Assembly: GCA_920105625.2 (NCBI GenBank)
Contig: OV050030.1
Coordinates: 412,935,034-412,999,033, forward strand
Direction of reading: 5' to 3'
DNA from: Clusia tigrina
Lineage: Eukaryota; Arthropoda; Insecta; Diptera; Clusiidae
Length of the DNA stretch: 64,000 nt
The position numbers and the translations under genes are program-made. The notes beneath the pieces were generated by a model. That model saw only the letters and a program-made list of their open reading frames with translations, had not been told where the DNA came from and ran no database searches. Below, in pieces: positions 45,280 through 57,552 of the stretch (its first letter is position 1; every line of letters starts with the position of its first letter).

Positions 45280-46480
45280 GGGTAGAGAAAGAGAGAGAGA
45301 AATATGGAATGAGAAATAGTTGAATAGAACTATATAATGAAGGAGTGGAATAGTGACGAAGAAGTGGTATAGGGAAGAATATAATTATGCTATAGAATGA
45401 AATTAAAGAATACCACAGAAGTACACTAAAGATGTGGGCATAAGTGTACTGTAGAATGGAATGGAATAATACTACAAATGTATTGTAGGTTGGGAAACCA
45501 GGTATGTGGAAAAATTGTTATATGATAGAATTATGTAATAGAAGTTTTGATAGAATTATGTAATAGAAGTTTTGGAAAGCTTGGAGAGAAGTATGTGATG
45601 CAAGTGCGGAACAGAAATTTGGATTGGAAAATTGAGGTAGATTTATTACATGAAAGTCTGTGATCACAGTTTATTATATTACGTAGAAGTGTGGAAGAGA
45701 ACAGGATCGAACAGCATTATGTGAAGAGGTGTAGGATACAAATATTAAATGATAGCATAGGCAGTATGTTTTACTAGGAATTATCTAGTAGAAGAAATTA
45801 TGGATTTCGGACTGAAGATTGTCATAAAAATATGGAAATATTGTTCGAAGTGTCAGATAAAATAATGCGATCGAAACATGTTACGACGATGTATGGAAAA
45901 GAATTAATAGGTCGAAGTGTGGAATAAATTTTTATAGTCTAGAAGCATGTTATAGAAAAATTAGAAGTGTGCGTTAAAGATACGTGATGGAGATGTGTAT
46001 TGAGATATTTGAAAAGAAGTATTTGATAGAAGTATTGTAAGGAATGTAGGAGTGACAAAATTTGGGGTTAGTAGTTGGTAAGTGTAAATGGAAGTATTAT
46101 ACAGAGAAGAGATATATTGGTTGCCTTATAAGAATGAAACCGTAGAATAGGATAATAGAGTGTGTTGAAAATGTTGGACAGAAGCCATGAATTAAAAATT
46201 GAAACAGAAGTATTGTGTTTACAAGAGAGAGTATAATTACACGGATACAAGAATGAGGCCAAAATCTAGGATGATGAAGGCAGAACAAGAAATTTATTAC
46301 TATGAGCATTTTCAAAGTTTGTGATAGAAATATGTAATACAAAAGTAGCATAGACGCTTGAGATACTATTGAAATAAACAATGGAAATATGAGATAGTAA
46401 ATGAGCTGATGTTTTGTTTATAAAAATATTGGATGGAACCGGGGGATTGAACTTTGTTATAGTGAAGTGAACTTTGTTAA
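45280..46480. repeat. purine-biased degenerate repeat block
   Basis: The plus strand is rich in A and G, with endless variants of TAGAAGTATGTGATAGAA. A 25-bp exact tandem duplicate (GATAGAATTATGTAATAGAA core) lies at about 45526-45576. No gene. Confidence 0.6.
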
Positions 46481-49403
46481 AATGCAGCAGAAATATGTGT
46501 CAACAACGATATCTCATCTCATAGTAAAAACCAATAAAAAGCAATTGTTAAGCACATGATTGATATAAGAACTGAACCAAAAATTATTAGAGAAAGTTGA
46601 GTACAATAAAATAAAATGTAAAAAAAAATATGGAAATTTATATAAACTATTGAAAATTTTAAGAAGCTTTCTGTTTCTTTCCGCACAAGCATTTCTTTTA
46701 CAATCGACATATTTTTCCAATTTTAATAAAAATACCTTAAGTTGTAAAAAATTTTCAGCAATTTTAAGCGTTGCAGTAACACTTTATATACAAATAATTT
46801 TGTCATTGAAAGTAAAAATAAAATTAGCCTCTTGACTGAGCAGAAAAAGTTGCCACGTTCTCCACCTAATTGTGAGTAATTGAAAAGACTACTAAAATGG
46901 TGCCTTTCCCCACATATGACTGCATAATTATGGCACTCTGTGCACAGTCTTCAGTGTCTGAAGACTTTTTATTGGATTCCGTGAGCTGCCACGAAATGTG
47001 CCCGCAATGGGGTCAGATTACGAAACGTAGTGAGCCGCAAAAAAACGCGCGTCTCTGCTTATGTGAACATGCTTTAGTGTCACTTACGTCGTTGGAGCAC
47101 TGAGAGAGGTTACCTAAATGCGCTTCGTGGCCACTTTTCATTTTTTTTTCCGCATATGACTTTGATGATTTGTTTTTGGATTGTTGCTCGTGACATGCCT
47201 GATGACATGTGTCATTGAGGGTGTCGCGGGAATGAGAGTTATTAATAAATTGAAGGTTTTATGCCACTTTGAAGTGGGACTAAATGAACCGAAAGGAAAA
47301 ACAACTCATCAAATGTGTTATTAATGACTTGGGTGACTTGGCCGAGAGACCATTCAAATGCAAATTTTATCTGGAAGAAGCGACAATAGTGTTAATTGTT
47401 AAGTCATCTGGACATTCTTCTCCTCTTATCTCTCCAAAGGAACTTACTGTGCTGCTTTATGTTAGTTTTGGTGATGATATTCGGATTTATTTTATATATT
47501 TTTTTGATGTTCTTTAGTATATATTTTTTTTTGTTAGTTTATTAAATACATTGATGGTCATTTTGGGTGTGTGCAGTTTATTAATAAAAGCACCTTCTTT
47601 ATAGCTGAGCCATCTGTTATTCTCTTCTGAAATTCTCGTTTCTTAACTGACACTGCTTTCATCCACCAAAGCAGTGTCACGTCTGAACCGCCTGTCTGCC
47701 TATTAGGAAACATATTTTAAAATGCATGAAAAATGTTTGGTGCGTGCTCCTTTGTTCTTGAAAAACTCAAAAAGTCCCTGTTCTCCCATTGCCTCCTCGT
47801 CACGCTGCCTTTGCCCCAATTTGCAGAGAAATTTTGTAAAAATTACCTTCAATTCTTCTTCCAAAAGTGCCAATACTCGTAATACGAAAAACACAACGCA
47901 GCGAACAGAAAATGATGTGGCGCAAACAAATTGTTGTAATAAATTATACGATTTGGCTGTCATGCTTTGGCCCAGCCCTCACTATCCCACCCAACACTAA
48001 TACATAGTATCCTGCTGTCGTTATTGTAGGTAACTTCATTGCCTTTATACGAATAAAATGCTCGCCACGCGTCCTTGCCTTTCAGGCTCACATGTGTCAT
48101 CGGATGCCCCAGAGGAGCCGCCACTCCCGCCGCGGGCTTTCGACGCAGCAAGTTTGACACTTGAAATTGAAATTAATGATTTGTGCCTTCAACATTTTCA
48201 GCGACTTTGACACGGTTGAATGGCATTTTCGCGTCATATCGTTACATTACTGCCTGCCAGTTGCTTCGTGCTTCTTTTGTTTTTTTTTTTGTTGAAAATA
48301 AAAATAAAACTTTTTTAAACTAATGTCAACAATTTGCATAGACATCAACTGAGGGCGTACTTAACCTCAATCAGCATTGAAGCGCTCATTCCACACCTCC
48401 TACTGGATCTCCTGCCTCAATCAGAGTGCTCTCGAACTGTGAAAAGTATTCCAGGCCATTCGCGCGCCATGAGGTAAATGACTTCATGCTTTCTCGCCTA
48501 TTGCGCGTTGATTTGTTTTCCTTCCCTCTGCCCGCGACCTCACCAACCCCATCAATATGCTTGAGGCCGTGCAACTGTTCACGGTTCACGTCGCCGTGGC
48601 TGCTGGCCTGTTAATGACTTTATTTCGTTAAGTTTTCCTCGAAAAGAGTGAAGGTGACAAAGGTTAAACATTAATATAGATCCGAGCCGCGGGAGAACAT
48701 TTTTATTAGAGCCACGAAAACTTTTCGACCAAAGAGGAAAGGGAGAAAAATGCTCAAATGAGAAATGATTTGGATTAAATTTTATTTGTTTTTCTCTGTT
48801 TGCTATTAAGACATTATTGAGTAATTAGGAGAAGGAAACCCTAAACTTGACCTATGTCAACGAGTCTTGATGGAATAGTAAACGTTATTGAGAGTTGAGG
48901 TATGTACAATACATGAAAGTGAGTTATGCAAACATTAGAAGAAATAATGTCGAACAATGTTAGAGGAGTACTCATAGTTGAAAGTAGTTAGTAGGATTTG
49001 CAATACACCTCACGACTCTTGGGAGAGCAAAAGAAAATATTTGTAGAACTTGAATAGAAATCTTCAATGATGGTAATATCAAAAATATAGAATTGTTGTG
49101 TGGAATATGTTATGAGATGGGAATAATATTAGGTAATGCATATTGGCAACGATCAACGCTGAATCAGTCATAGTTAAGAAATTATACAGCTGATAACAAA
49201 AGCTTCAAACTAAGTAGCTTAGATACTGCAATGCAAAAATATGGGAAGATAACATTCATAAAATATTGACACATAAATGATTGCATACTTTTAGGATCCC
49301 ATTTAAAGCTTGAGAATAAATCCACCACCTCAGATATGTATTTAAGCCAAGAAACAATCCATGCAGATAATAGTCTAGAACCCTATCAAAGCTTCTTTCG
49401 AAT
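46481..49403. other. non-coding stretch
   Basis: No gene supported. Open frames at 46897-47103, 47284-47517 and 47703-48160 show no domain. Poly-T runs at 47140 and 48280. Confidence 0.4.
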
Positions 49404-49404
49404 T

Positions 49405-49503
49405 GTAGATAATGTTCTGCCATGTTCTTGAAACTCCCTACGAGGTGTAGATAATGTTCTGGCATGTTCTTAAAACTCCCTACGAGGTGTAGATAATGTT
49501 CTA
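49405..49503. repeat. 42-bp tandem repeat, 2.3 copies
   Basis: GTAGATAATGTTCT starts at 49405, 49447 and 49489. Each full unit contains TGTTCTTGAAACTCC or a one-base variant, which resembles half of a heat-shock element. Confidence 0.85.
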
Positions 49504-49537
49504 GAAGGTTCTACTTCAACATAAGAGAGGTATATAA
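49499..49537 (+). promoter_or_regulatory. heat-shock-element triplet plus TATA box
   Basis: TTCTAGAAGGTTC (49499-49511) is a perfect three-module TTCnnGAAnnTTC site for heat-shock factor. TATATAAG follows at 49531, about 20 bp downstream. No protein-coding start follows. Several AATAAA signals lie within 100-250 bp. It could drive a non-coding heat-shock RNA, or be the U3-R part of a solo LTR. Confidence 0.5.
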
Positions 49538-49800
49538 GCTACCAGCAATTCAAAACTCGACTAAGTGGAAGAGCAATCGTAGCAGTGTGTACATCGGGCA
49601 TTTTAATCAAAACAGCAACATTTGTAATTCTGATAGAGAAGTAATAAAATGATTAATGAATTTTTAAATAAAGTGAAAATTGTAATAAAGTAAACTTTAA
49701 GCCTAATATTAAATGTTTAAGTTGCAATAATTAAATAAAGTGAATTATTTTAAATTAACCAGCTATTATTTGATTACTACAAAATCCAATTCAACTGAAC
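49538..49800 (+). other. possible transcribed region or solo-LTR R-U5
   Basis: AT-rich, with repeated AATAAAGT and AAATAAAGTGAA motifs and no open frame. Ends uncertain. Bel/Pao-type LTRs can look like this, but no TG..CA limits or target duplication were confirmed. Confidence 0.3.
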
Positions 49801-49829
49801 GAAAGAGATACTGAACTTGACTCGGTCAG

Positions 49830-50178
49830 GTATTCGCACTGTCACGGTACTTTTGACTGGGCACTGTCGAGTAATGAAACACCTATACAACATGAGAATC
49901 ACCCAAAAATACCCCTGTAGGTAGTGTAACGAAGAGGAGGAAACAGCTGAACATCTGCTTTGTCACTGTAATGGTCTCATATGGACCCGGCCTCGTTACT
50001 TAGGTAACTAATTCCTAGAACCGTAAGATATTGAGGACAAGTCCCCTCAGGAAATATCTGAAGTCGTAATGAATACTAGACTTGGGGAGTATTTGTAAAA
50101 ATAGAACGTTTTACAATAGCTCCGCAGTGACTTGGTGCCTAGTTCCCGCTTTCAGTACAATCTAATCTAATCCTTGTT
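49830..50178 (+). mobile_element. LINE 3'-end fragment, TAATC tail
   Basis: Encodes LLTGHCRVMKHLYNM and then a Cys/His region (EEETAEHLLCHCNGL) and RPRYLGN. These correspond in order to ELLTGHCKLNYHL, the Cys/His motif and RRHKYLG of the full-length ORF2 at 41.9-42.1 kb. One stop replaces a residue within the Cys/His motif. Ends with AATCTAATCTAATC. A dead 5'-truncated copy of a related but separate family. Confidence 0.8.
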
Positions 50179-51359
50179 AAACTACTTTAATACAAGAATA
50201 ATCAATAAATAGTTTTTGGGCACTTGACCCAATTCAGTGATAGATATAATAGTAAAGAAACAACGGTTCATAACAATATTAATGTTCGAGTTCCTATGTT
50301 AACTAGAAGAATTAATCTGGTTGAGATGACGAGTACTCGGAAATTTATACGAAATATACCCTTCGTTCATTCCGAAACCAAATGGAGAGAAATATACAAT
50401 TTGACCATTTGCGACAAAGCCACTATCTTTTGTTCTATCTATCGTGACTTCTGGCTACGTTGTGTCAATTTAAAATTAAATACATAAAATGAACTGTTAT
50501 CCTGTAATGACACTTTTCTTCCTTTCACAAGCATTGGTTTCAGTGCTCTATTCTACCCTCAGATTCGTTCCCCAATTGTGGTCACTAAACTTCTCGTCTG
50601 AAGTGCGCTTCAATTGTTTATCACTGTGACAACTGCCTCTGGTGCCAATTTGCTCCAGTGAAATTTGAAGTGTGTCCCAAACTTATGCTCGCCGCCCTTC
50701 TTAGTGGGTCATATTTCAAAAGGCCGCCATCTTTCCCCCGACACACTCATACGAGGCCGCTAAGTGGTGCGTGTGAACTTCTAATAAACTAAAGTTAAGG
50801 CTCAGCCTTAACGATTTGTTAACACACGCACACATGTGGCCGTGTCCCTCACCCTGTCTGCGGGTATTAATTCCATTGTTGAGTTGGACTCTCAGTCATA
50901 CGTGCTGTCGCCTGCCACATGTGACAACGCCCTGCGCCACTATTGTTTCTTCCGAGCTATTTCTGTAATTAAATAGTTAATGAGCAATAAAGAAAAACAA
51001 AAAAGCACAACATGATTATGGCGTTTAGACATGCGTTTGTATGTGTGTGCTCCGCTGTTGAGGAGCGTATTTGACGGTCATTCAATTTAATTTTATGTAT
51101 TAAATAATTACAACTAAATATATGACTTGCGATTCTTTCTTTTTTAGGGTCATAAAATAAATTTCATTAGAAAAGCAGGAAGAGAAGCCGGCGACAATAT
51201 AAATTATTGCTAAAAACACCCATTGTGCTGAATAGTGAACTATTAATACCTTTGACCTATGTGAAATGTCCTGGAAGTAGAACATTTTGAATTAAAATTC
51301 ACCCTGGTTCTTGAAGCGTGGCGACAATAAAAAAGGATAGTTATTAGTAAACGAATGAA
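50179..51359. other. non-coding stretch
   Basis: An 87-codon open frame at 50224-50487 has no recognisable domain. Nothing else seen. Confidence 0.4.
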
Positions 51360-52300
51360 GCAGATTAGAGCTAGACAGATCGAGAGGTAGAGAGATAGAA
51401 TGATATAGATATACAGAGATATCACCTACAAGACAGGAGGAGAGAAAACATGAAAAGGAGAAAAAATAGCAAAAAAATCAGCAAAAACCAAACGAAGAAA
51501 TAAACGAAGCAAATGGTATATGACAAAAAATTGGAAAAAGGATGATACTGAAAATTCGATTGATCCAAAGAGAGATAGATATATGGGCAATATAGAAGGA
51601 GATAGAAAGAGTAAGAGTAACAGTGATAGCGAGATTATGCTCTATACATAGTGAGGTATATATCTACAGAGACAGATATATAGACAACCAGATATACAGA
51701 GAGACAGATATGTAGATAGACAGATATATAATGAGACAAATATATAAACAGATAGATTTGTAAGGTCAAGGTTCAACTAGAACCATCGAGCCAACAAAGA
51801 ATTTGAGTTATATTGAGATACAGAGATATAGAGAGACAAATATATAGAAAGACAGAGATATAGAAAGATAGTATAGATTGATTGAATCCTAAAATAGACT
51901 GATATAAAGGGAAATAGAGTGAAACAATTAGATATAAATAGTTATAGAGATAGATAGACAGGCAGTTATGAAGAGGGAATTATATATAGTGGGACATATA
52001 GACAGATATGTGGAGGAGCAAAGAGTTATATAGAGATATTTTATACATATATGTACAGATATGTAAACATATGTTAAGATATGTATACATATGTAGAGAT
52101 ATGTAGACTTCTGTAGAGATATGTAGACATATGAAGAGACACGAATATATAACTAAATATGTTAATATATGGCGTGAGATGGTGATAAAGATGGAGAAAA
52201 TATGGGGAAACAGATGGAGAGATGTAGAGAGAGATGTAGAGAGAGATGCAGTAAGATATGAAATTTGGGATGGAGAGAAAGAAAGATAGAGAGACTGAGG
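51360..52300. repeat. AGATA/GACAGATATATAG low-complexity block
   Basis: Nearly one kilobase of purine-biased sequence built from AGAGATA, GACAGATATATAGA and ATATGTAGAGATATG variants. No coding potential on the plus strand. Confidence 0.7.
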
Positions 52301-55300
52301 GTAAGGTTAAATCCCATAGCTAAGATGTGTGCTGGCCAAAACCATATTTCGGCTTGGATATTATTCACTTTTACGGTTTGGATATTTCTCTCCTTCTCAA
52401 ATATCTCTTCCTTCTTTCTTCCACTTTGTCTCTCTCACCCTTGCTAACAACCTTATTCTCTATCACTTTGGCTCTTTCTGTAATTGTTGCTATGGTGGGA
52501 AAAAAACTGCTTCCCTACTTTAAGTCTTTGGTTTTGTTCCGCTACGATCGGCATGAAGAATTTCGATTTCATGCTCACTAATGAAACAGTCATTTAAATA
52601 TGTGTTACCATTTTTCCTTTCCTCTACAATTTATCACTATTCAAACCATTCCCTTTCTTCTTTTTATAGTGGGGGAACTTCCCATACAATGTACCACTTT
52701 ATGCTCACTAACTTGCAATGACTAAGGCGGCAAGTTTTATTGTGGGATTAGAGATCGAAATTGAACGTAAATGGCACGGGAGAAATGTGTGCGATTTATG
52801 CGTTACGTGCCTCACATTACGCGTACCTACTGAAAACGCAGGAAGGTTTCAAAGGAACGAAATAAACACAAACATGGGAGTATAAGATATGCAAATCCGC
52901 ACGTAGCGAATCAGAAATCAGCTAAATTGAAATGAAACGAATTGTTAAGCGGCGGCAAAGCTCATAAAGTCATGGGCGGTATGTAGCAGGTGTGCCGTGG
53001 GAGATGAGAACCCATGTGACCGTCTCTGAAGCTGAAAACGTAACCTTTCATTTGATAGATCGTACCAGTCATTTAGAATTCAGTATGAATGTGTGTGGCT
53101 CTATTTAATATGTTATTCAACAAGTCGTGTCAAACCTATTTCAAATACAGCACAGACCGAAATAGCAAAGCACAGACCCAAACCCCAACTCAAACCCCAA
53201 CCCGAACCCAAAGCCAAACCGAGCGCCTCACCCAAAGACACACACCACAACCTGTAAGCACAATAAATCAAATCCATTTTCAGTTACTTTGATCTTTATC
53301 TGCTTTCTGTCTCACCATGAGTATGAGGTCTTGCACATTCCTGTTACATAATAGGACCGAAAACCCATAAAGGAGCAGCGCAGGTTCTGCAATCTGTGCC
53401 GCCCATCTGCGGAAGGACGTGTGTGTATGTATGCATGCCTGCACATGGCTGTGTGAGTGCGTGCTTACATTTTACCTTTTTCCATTTATTTTATTAACAA
53501 ACATTAAAACGAAATGCTTTTCATTAGGCAGCATACTCTGTGTTATTGTGAGTGGCTTTCGTTCAGCAGCATATAAACTCATCACAGCCGTTTGGTTCTG
53601 CTGTCATTACCTTTTACTCCCTTACTCCATTATGTTCATAGCATTGCCGTACAAAGTACAGAAACAAATGTGCATAATTACTTGCAATGATGCGGTTTAA
53701 GTCATTTATGACCCAAACACTCAAGAAAGCATACACACAGAAGTCCACTGTCCTGCCAGTATGAATGCTCCTTCTGTCTTTCGTCCTTTGCAACGGAAAC
53801 TTAATTAAACTTTGGTCAAGTTTTACGTTCGAAGCGCTCGTAAAATCTGTGCCACATTAAAATACGAACTAATGGAAGCAGAAACTATCCCAGACTCTTT
53901 TAAATGCAGGTTTTCATCTGGCGAATACGCCACTGTGCTAAGGAATTTGCATGTGCACATTTCGATTTCATGGCTATTTCAACACCGCCTGCATTTTGAG
54001 GTTGTCAACGGTATGGAAATATCTCAGGGCAAATTGTATTGAGAGGTGCTCAGGATACATTTTATTTTTGCAGATACAGAAATACAATGTAACTCACAGA
54101 GAGAGTTTATCACGATGTATTTGAATATTTATGCAGCACTCTTTGAGGGTAGAACGATTCACAATCAGGAATTCTTAATGCATACTCATTGCATCGAATA
54201 TACATTTATTTCTGCCTAAGCAGTTGATACAAACATCTGGAAAAGTATTGAGAAGTTTATGTTCATATGTAAAAGAATTGCTGACTTGTAATCAAACCGA
54301 CGACTTCTTCAGCAGTGTTGAGCATTGCTACTCCTTAAAAGATTGACAATAATGAAGGAAATATAAAAAAATAGGAGGATTTTGAAATAGAAAAATGTTC
54401 ATAAACAATAATCGCGAGGTGTAGTCCGAGTTCATTGTGATTTTTTAGTGGAAAAAGTCTTGAGAATAAATTCTTCTAAAAAGAATATTTCATCAATATT
54501 CCTAACAATAGTTTCTGTTTTGGATAATACTCATATTGTAACATTTGAATAGATTTTGTCCACTCTCAATCCTAGCAAGAACATCAGCAAATTGCTATTA
54601 CTCTCTCGAGGAGATGTAAGCAATTTCTTGAGAGTTTTCTTATGGAAACCAGTTTCTGGTTGTTATGTTGATGACAAATTGCATAATTTATGCCGCTGCG
54701 TTCTAAGTCAAAATATAATTATTGCAAATACGACTTAGAGACAGGATGCTTCAGTGAAAGGAGTGGGGAGGTCTTTCATTCCTCCGTTGCTAATATAGTG
54801 ACAATTAACTAAGATTCTGTGATTGCTTTTAAGACTTGCACTATACGAGATTTGTGCATATCGTACTGATTAAAATTGCAAGAGGAGATTGCTGAGGAAG
54901 TGCAAATTGCATTGTTCAAAATTCAAATTTACCGAAATTAGTAGCTACAACGAAAGGAAGTTACTTCAGGCATCCTTGCATGTTATGTGCAGTAATTCCT
55001 CCACATCTCCACATTTGATATGTGCGCCAGTGTGTGTGCACTCATGTATCACGACTCCAAACTCCAAAGCAATTAAAAATTTGTTATGCATGGTATGCAG
55101 TGTCAATAAACATATTTGGAATTGTGTAGAACTCGCATAGAGGGAAAAGTGGCTATTTCTGCAACGAAGTTGTCATTCGCACGAGTTGGAGGCCCACTTT
55201 AAATAATAACTGCACGGTATAGTATTTCACAGGAACTATGGTGATATTTTGAACATGTATTTGCTTGTGAAGGATTCGAAATGGCGCCATGTTAATTAAC

Positions 55301-55459
55301 TTTACAGCATTATTCCTGTTATAGGTGTAATAAGGACATTCTTGATTAATTTCTGCACTCAACAATTTGTTTCTTTTTGTTTGGTGAGGAGACTTAATTT
55401 TTCATCAAGACTGTGGCAGAACATATTGAGACACTTCTTGATAATCTTTTTATATACCT
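52301..55459. other. non-coding stretch with CAAACC-type repeat
   Basis: 53165-53220 is made of ACCCAAACCCC/AACTCAAACCCC units (A/C-rich simple repeat). No gene supported; the 53.4-55.1 kb open frames lack domains. Confidence 0.4.
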
Positions 55460-55735
55460 TACATAAAGGAAACCTCCGTGCATCTGATCACAGACTGCGG
55501 ACCATTGGCAAAAAAGACTCAGGTGTTTTGGAGAATTTATCTTAGATGTGCGTAAGATCTCTCAACTTGATTCCTCCAAAATATATGAATTCCTGTGAAA
55601 TTTAACCTGACAGAAGATTCATAGATGAGCCTATGCTCATCTTTTCAAATAAATAAAGGCATTACAATAGATATTTCAGATCGCGGTGTATAACACCCTT
55701 AAATAAATCTAATCTAATATAATCTACATACTTAT
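55460..55735 (+). mobile_element. LINE 3'-end fragment
   Basis: One frame reads RCFGEFILDVRKISQLDSSKI, which resembles the residues after the Cys/His motif in LINE ORF2s (RYLG.xFI..). It is followed by a 3' UTR with ACAATAGATATTTCAG and GATCGCGGTG, shared with the LOA-type tails at 16.0 and 42.2 kb. Ends in AATCTAATCTAAT. Confidence 0.7.
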
Positions 55736-55974
55736 AATAATACAATAAGTCAAGAAATTTCGCAAGCAAATCTACCCCTTGTCTTTAAAGAAACTTCTAA
55801 GAATTGCAGACGATCAGATCGGACTTACGTTAACAGGCAGAAGTTGAAATTTGTAGTCTCAAATACCTGATCTATCCCGAAACTTTAGACTCATTCATTC
55901 AATAAAATAGGAATTGAGAGGAAACACAAATTGAATACTTATTTTATTAAACCAAACAAAACCATCAGGACCTG
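55736..55974. other. spacer between LINE fragments
   Basis: Nothing recognised. Confidence 0.4.
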
Positions 55975-56805
55975 ATCTTCGACAGTGTATTACAAGAGAC
56001 TTTTTTATCGAGCCGGCACGCTCTTTAATAAGAGCAGATCCTCTGTTATGCGGATGATATTATTAACATTGGCAGAATGCGGCTATAAAGAGAGAAGCGG
56101 TCAAAGTGAGTCTGGCGTTAAATGAGGGAAAACGAAATACAAATATACGCTATCAACATGTACATAATCGCAGCATCCTGGAACAACATTTACATTTGCC
56201 ACTTATAATTTCGATAGAGTCAAGGATACTATTTACCTTGGCGTCCCGATTAATAGCAATAGAAATATTAGCCTAGAAATTTTGCAAAGAAGATTTGCTA
56301 TAGGTAGTAGATCCTTTTCTCGGACTTACACTCACGAGACGTTCATCCTACCAGAGCTTATTTATGGGGCGGAAACCTGGGTCATGTTGATGCCAGATGA
56401 TGCCACACTTGGAATATTCGAGAGAAAGTCTTTCGGAAGATCATCTTTTCATTGTCTATTGGAGAAAACTTTCTCAACAGCATGAAACATGAGCTGTAGG
56501 AGCTATTCAATTACATCGATGTAACTAAGCAGATTAACAGTGTACGCCTCTGCTCACTGGGCTAAATCGTTCAACTGGACGCAGATTCTCCATCGAGCAA
56601 GGTGTTCGATGCGAGAGTAGAAGATGGAGGACTAAGAGGAAGACTGAAACTCCGTTGAAAGGGTTAAGTGGAGTATATATCTATCTATACTTGGTATCAG
56701 AGACAGCGCTCGCTTTTCACCTTTGATTGGAGAATTGGAGGCCGTAATCGGGCATCGGATTGTTATGGCCATCATAGAAGAGGAAACCAAACCATCATAT
56801 TAAAA
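55975..56805 (+). pseudogene. RTE-like LINE reverse-transcriptase remnant
   Basis: The catalytic YADD box is visible at 56047-56058 (CYADDIINI). Further on come FDRVKDTIYLGVPIN (about 56210) and ILPELIYGAETW, DDATLGIFERK (56345-56430). A C-terminal part after several stops and frame changes has QINSVRLCSLG and SPSSKVFDARVEDGGLRGR (about 56530-56650). The order YADD, YLG.xIN, YGxETW, FERK, KVFDARV matches the C-terminal half of RTE/BovB-like RTs. 5' and 3' ends are not defined. Inactive. Confidence 0.75.
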
Positions 56806-57077
56806 TTGATTTTTGAATATGCGTGTTAAAATAATCTAAAAAAATGTTCTAACATTCCCTCCAATTAACTCCTTGAACTATTTGCATACTTAAGTACTCA
56901 TAATTGTAGGTTAATTGCGGAAAATTCCACTTAATTTACTGAAGCTTATATTTAGATTTAATTACTCTTGAATGACCGTAACGACAGTGTTCATGGGAAA
57001 CATGTTATTAGAAGAACTTGGAACAAAAGGATATACAATTTTCAGTTAAATAGAAATGGTAATTGAAAAGTATTAAG
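56806..57077. other. non-coding spacer
   Basis: Nothing recognised. Confidence 0.4.
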
Positions 57078-57157
57078 TATTATTATTATTATTACATCTT
57101 ACACCATAATTAAGTACGACTGCCAGAGGTTGGGGAATGAGCACAAGCTACCGAGAA
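57078..57157 (-). repeat. SINE fragment (tail half), copy 4
   Basis: TTATTATTATTATTA, then ATCTTACACCATAATTAAG and GGGGAATGAGCACAAGCTAC, as in the copies at 5.1 and 44.9 kb. The tRNA-like head is absent. Confidence 0.7.
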
Positions 57158-57370
57158 TGAAGCAGAAATGGGAGTATAAACTTTAAATCAATTTTATAAT
57201 AATTATTGTAAGGGTTATAAATATTGTTAGAAAGGCAACTGCTGTGGCTCTTAAATGTAGACAATTTTTGATTTAAAAAGGACTAAAAAATATGTGTATA
57301 AAATATATGTACCTAAGTTGGCAACAGTGCTTGTAATTCAGAAATAAAAGTTCTGTTTACATCGATATCG

Positions 57371-57552
57371 TCAAGTATACTCTGCAACTTTTAAAATTGA
57401 TATGATTTCATATCAAGAGTTTTGCTGAGATTAGTGGTGAACCTCTCCCGCTTCTTCTTTTAAAAGTATCTTCAAGTATACTCTGTGAATTTTAAAATTG
57501 ATATAATTTCGTATGAAGGGTATGGCTCAAATTTCAGGTGAACCTCTCCGGT
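57371..57552. repeat. two-copy direct repeat, 101-bp unit
   Basis: TCAAGTATACTCTG starts at 57371 and 57472. Both units continue with TTTTAAAATTGATAT..ATTTC and end GGTGAACCTCTCC. Substitutions show it is not recent. Confidence 0.8.

Noticed and set aside
53165..53220. CAAACCC-type repeat as telomere sequence
   Set aside because: Units are irregular and short, and flies lack such telomeres; treated as a simple repeat.
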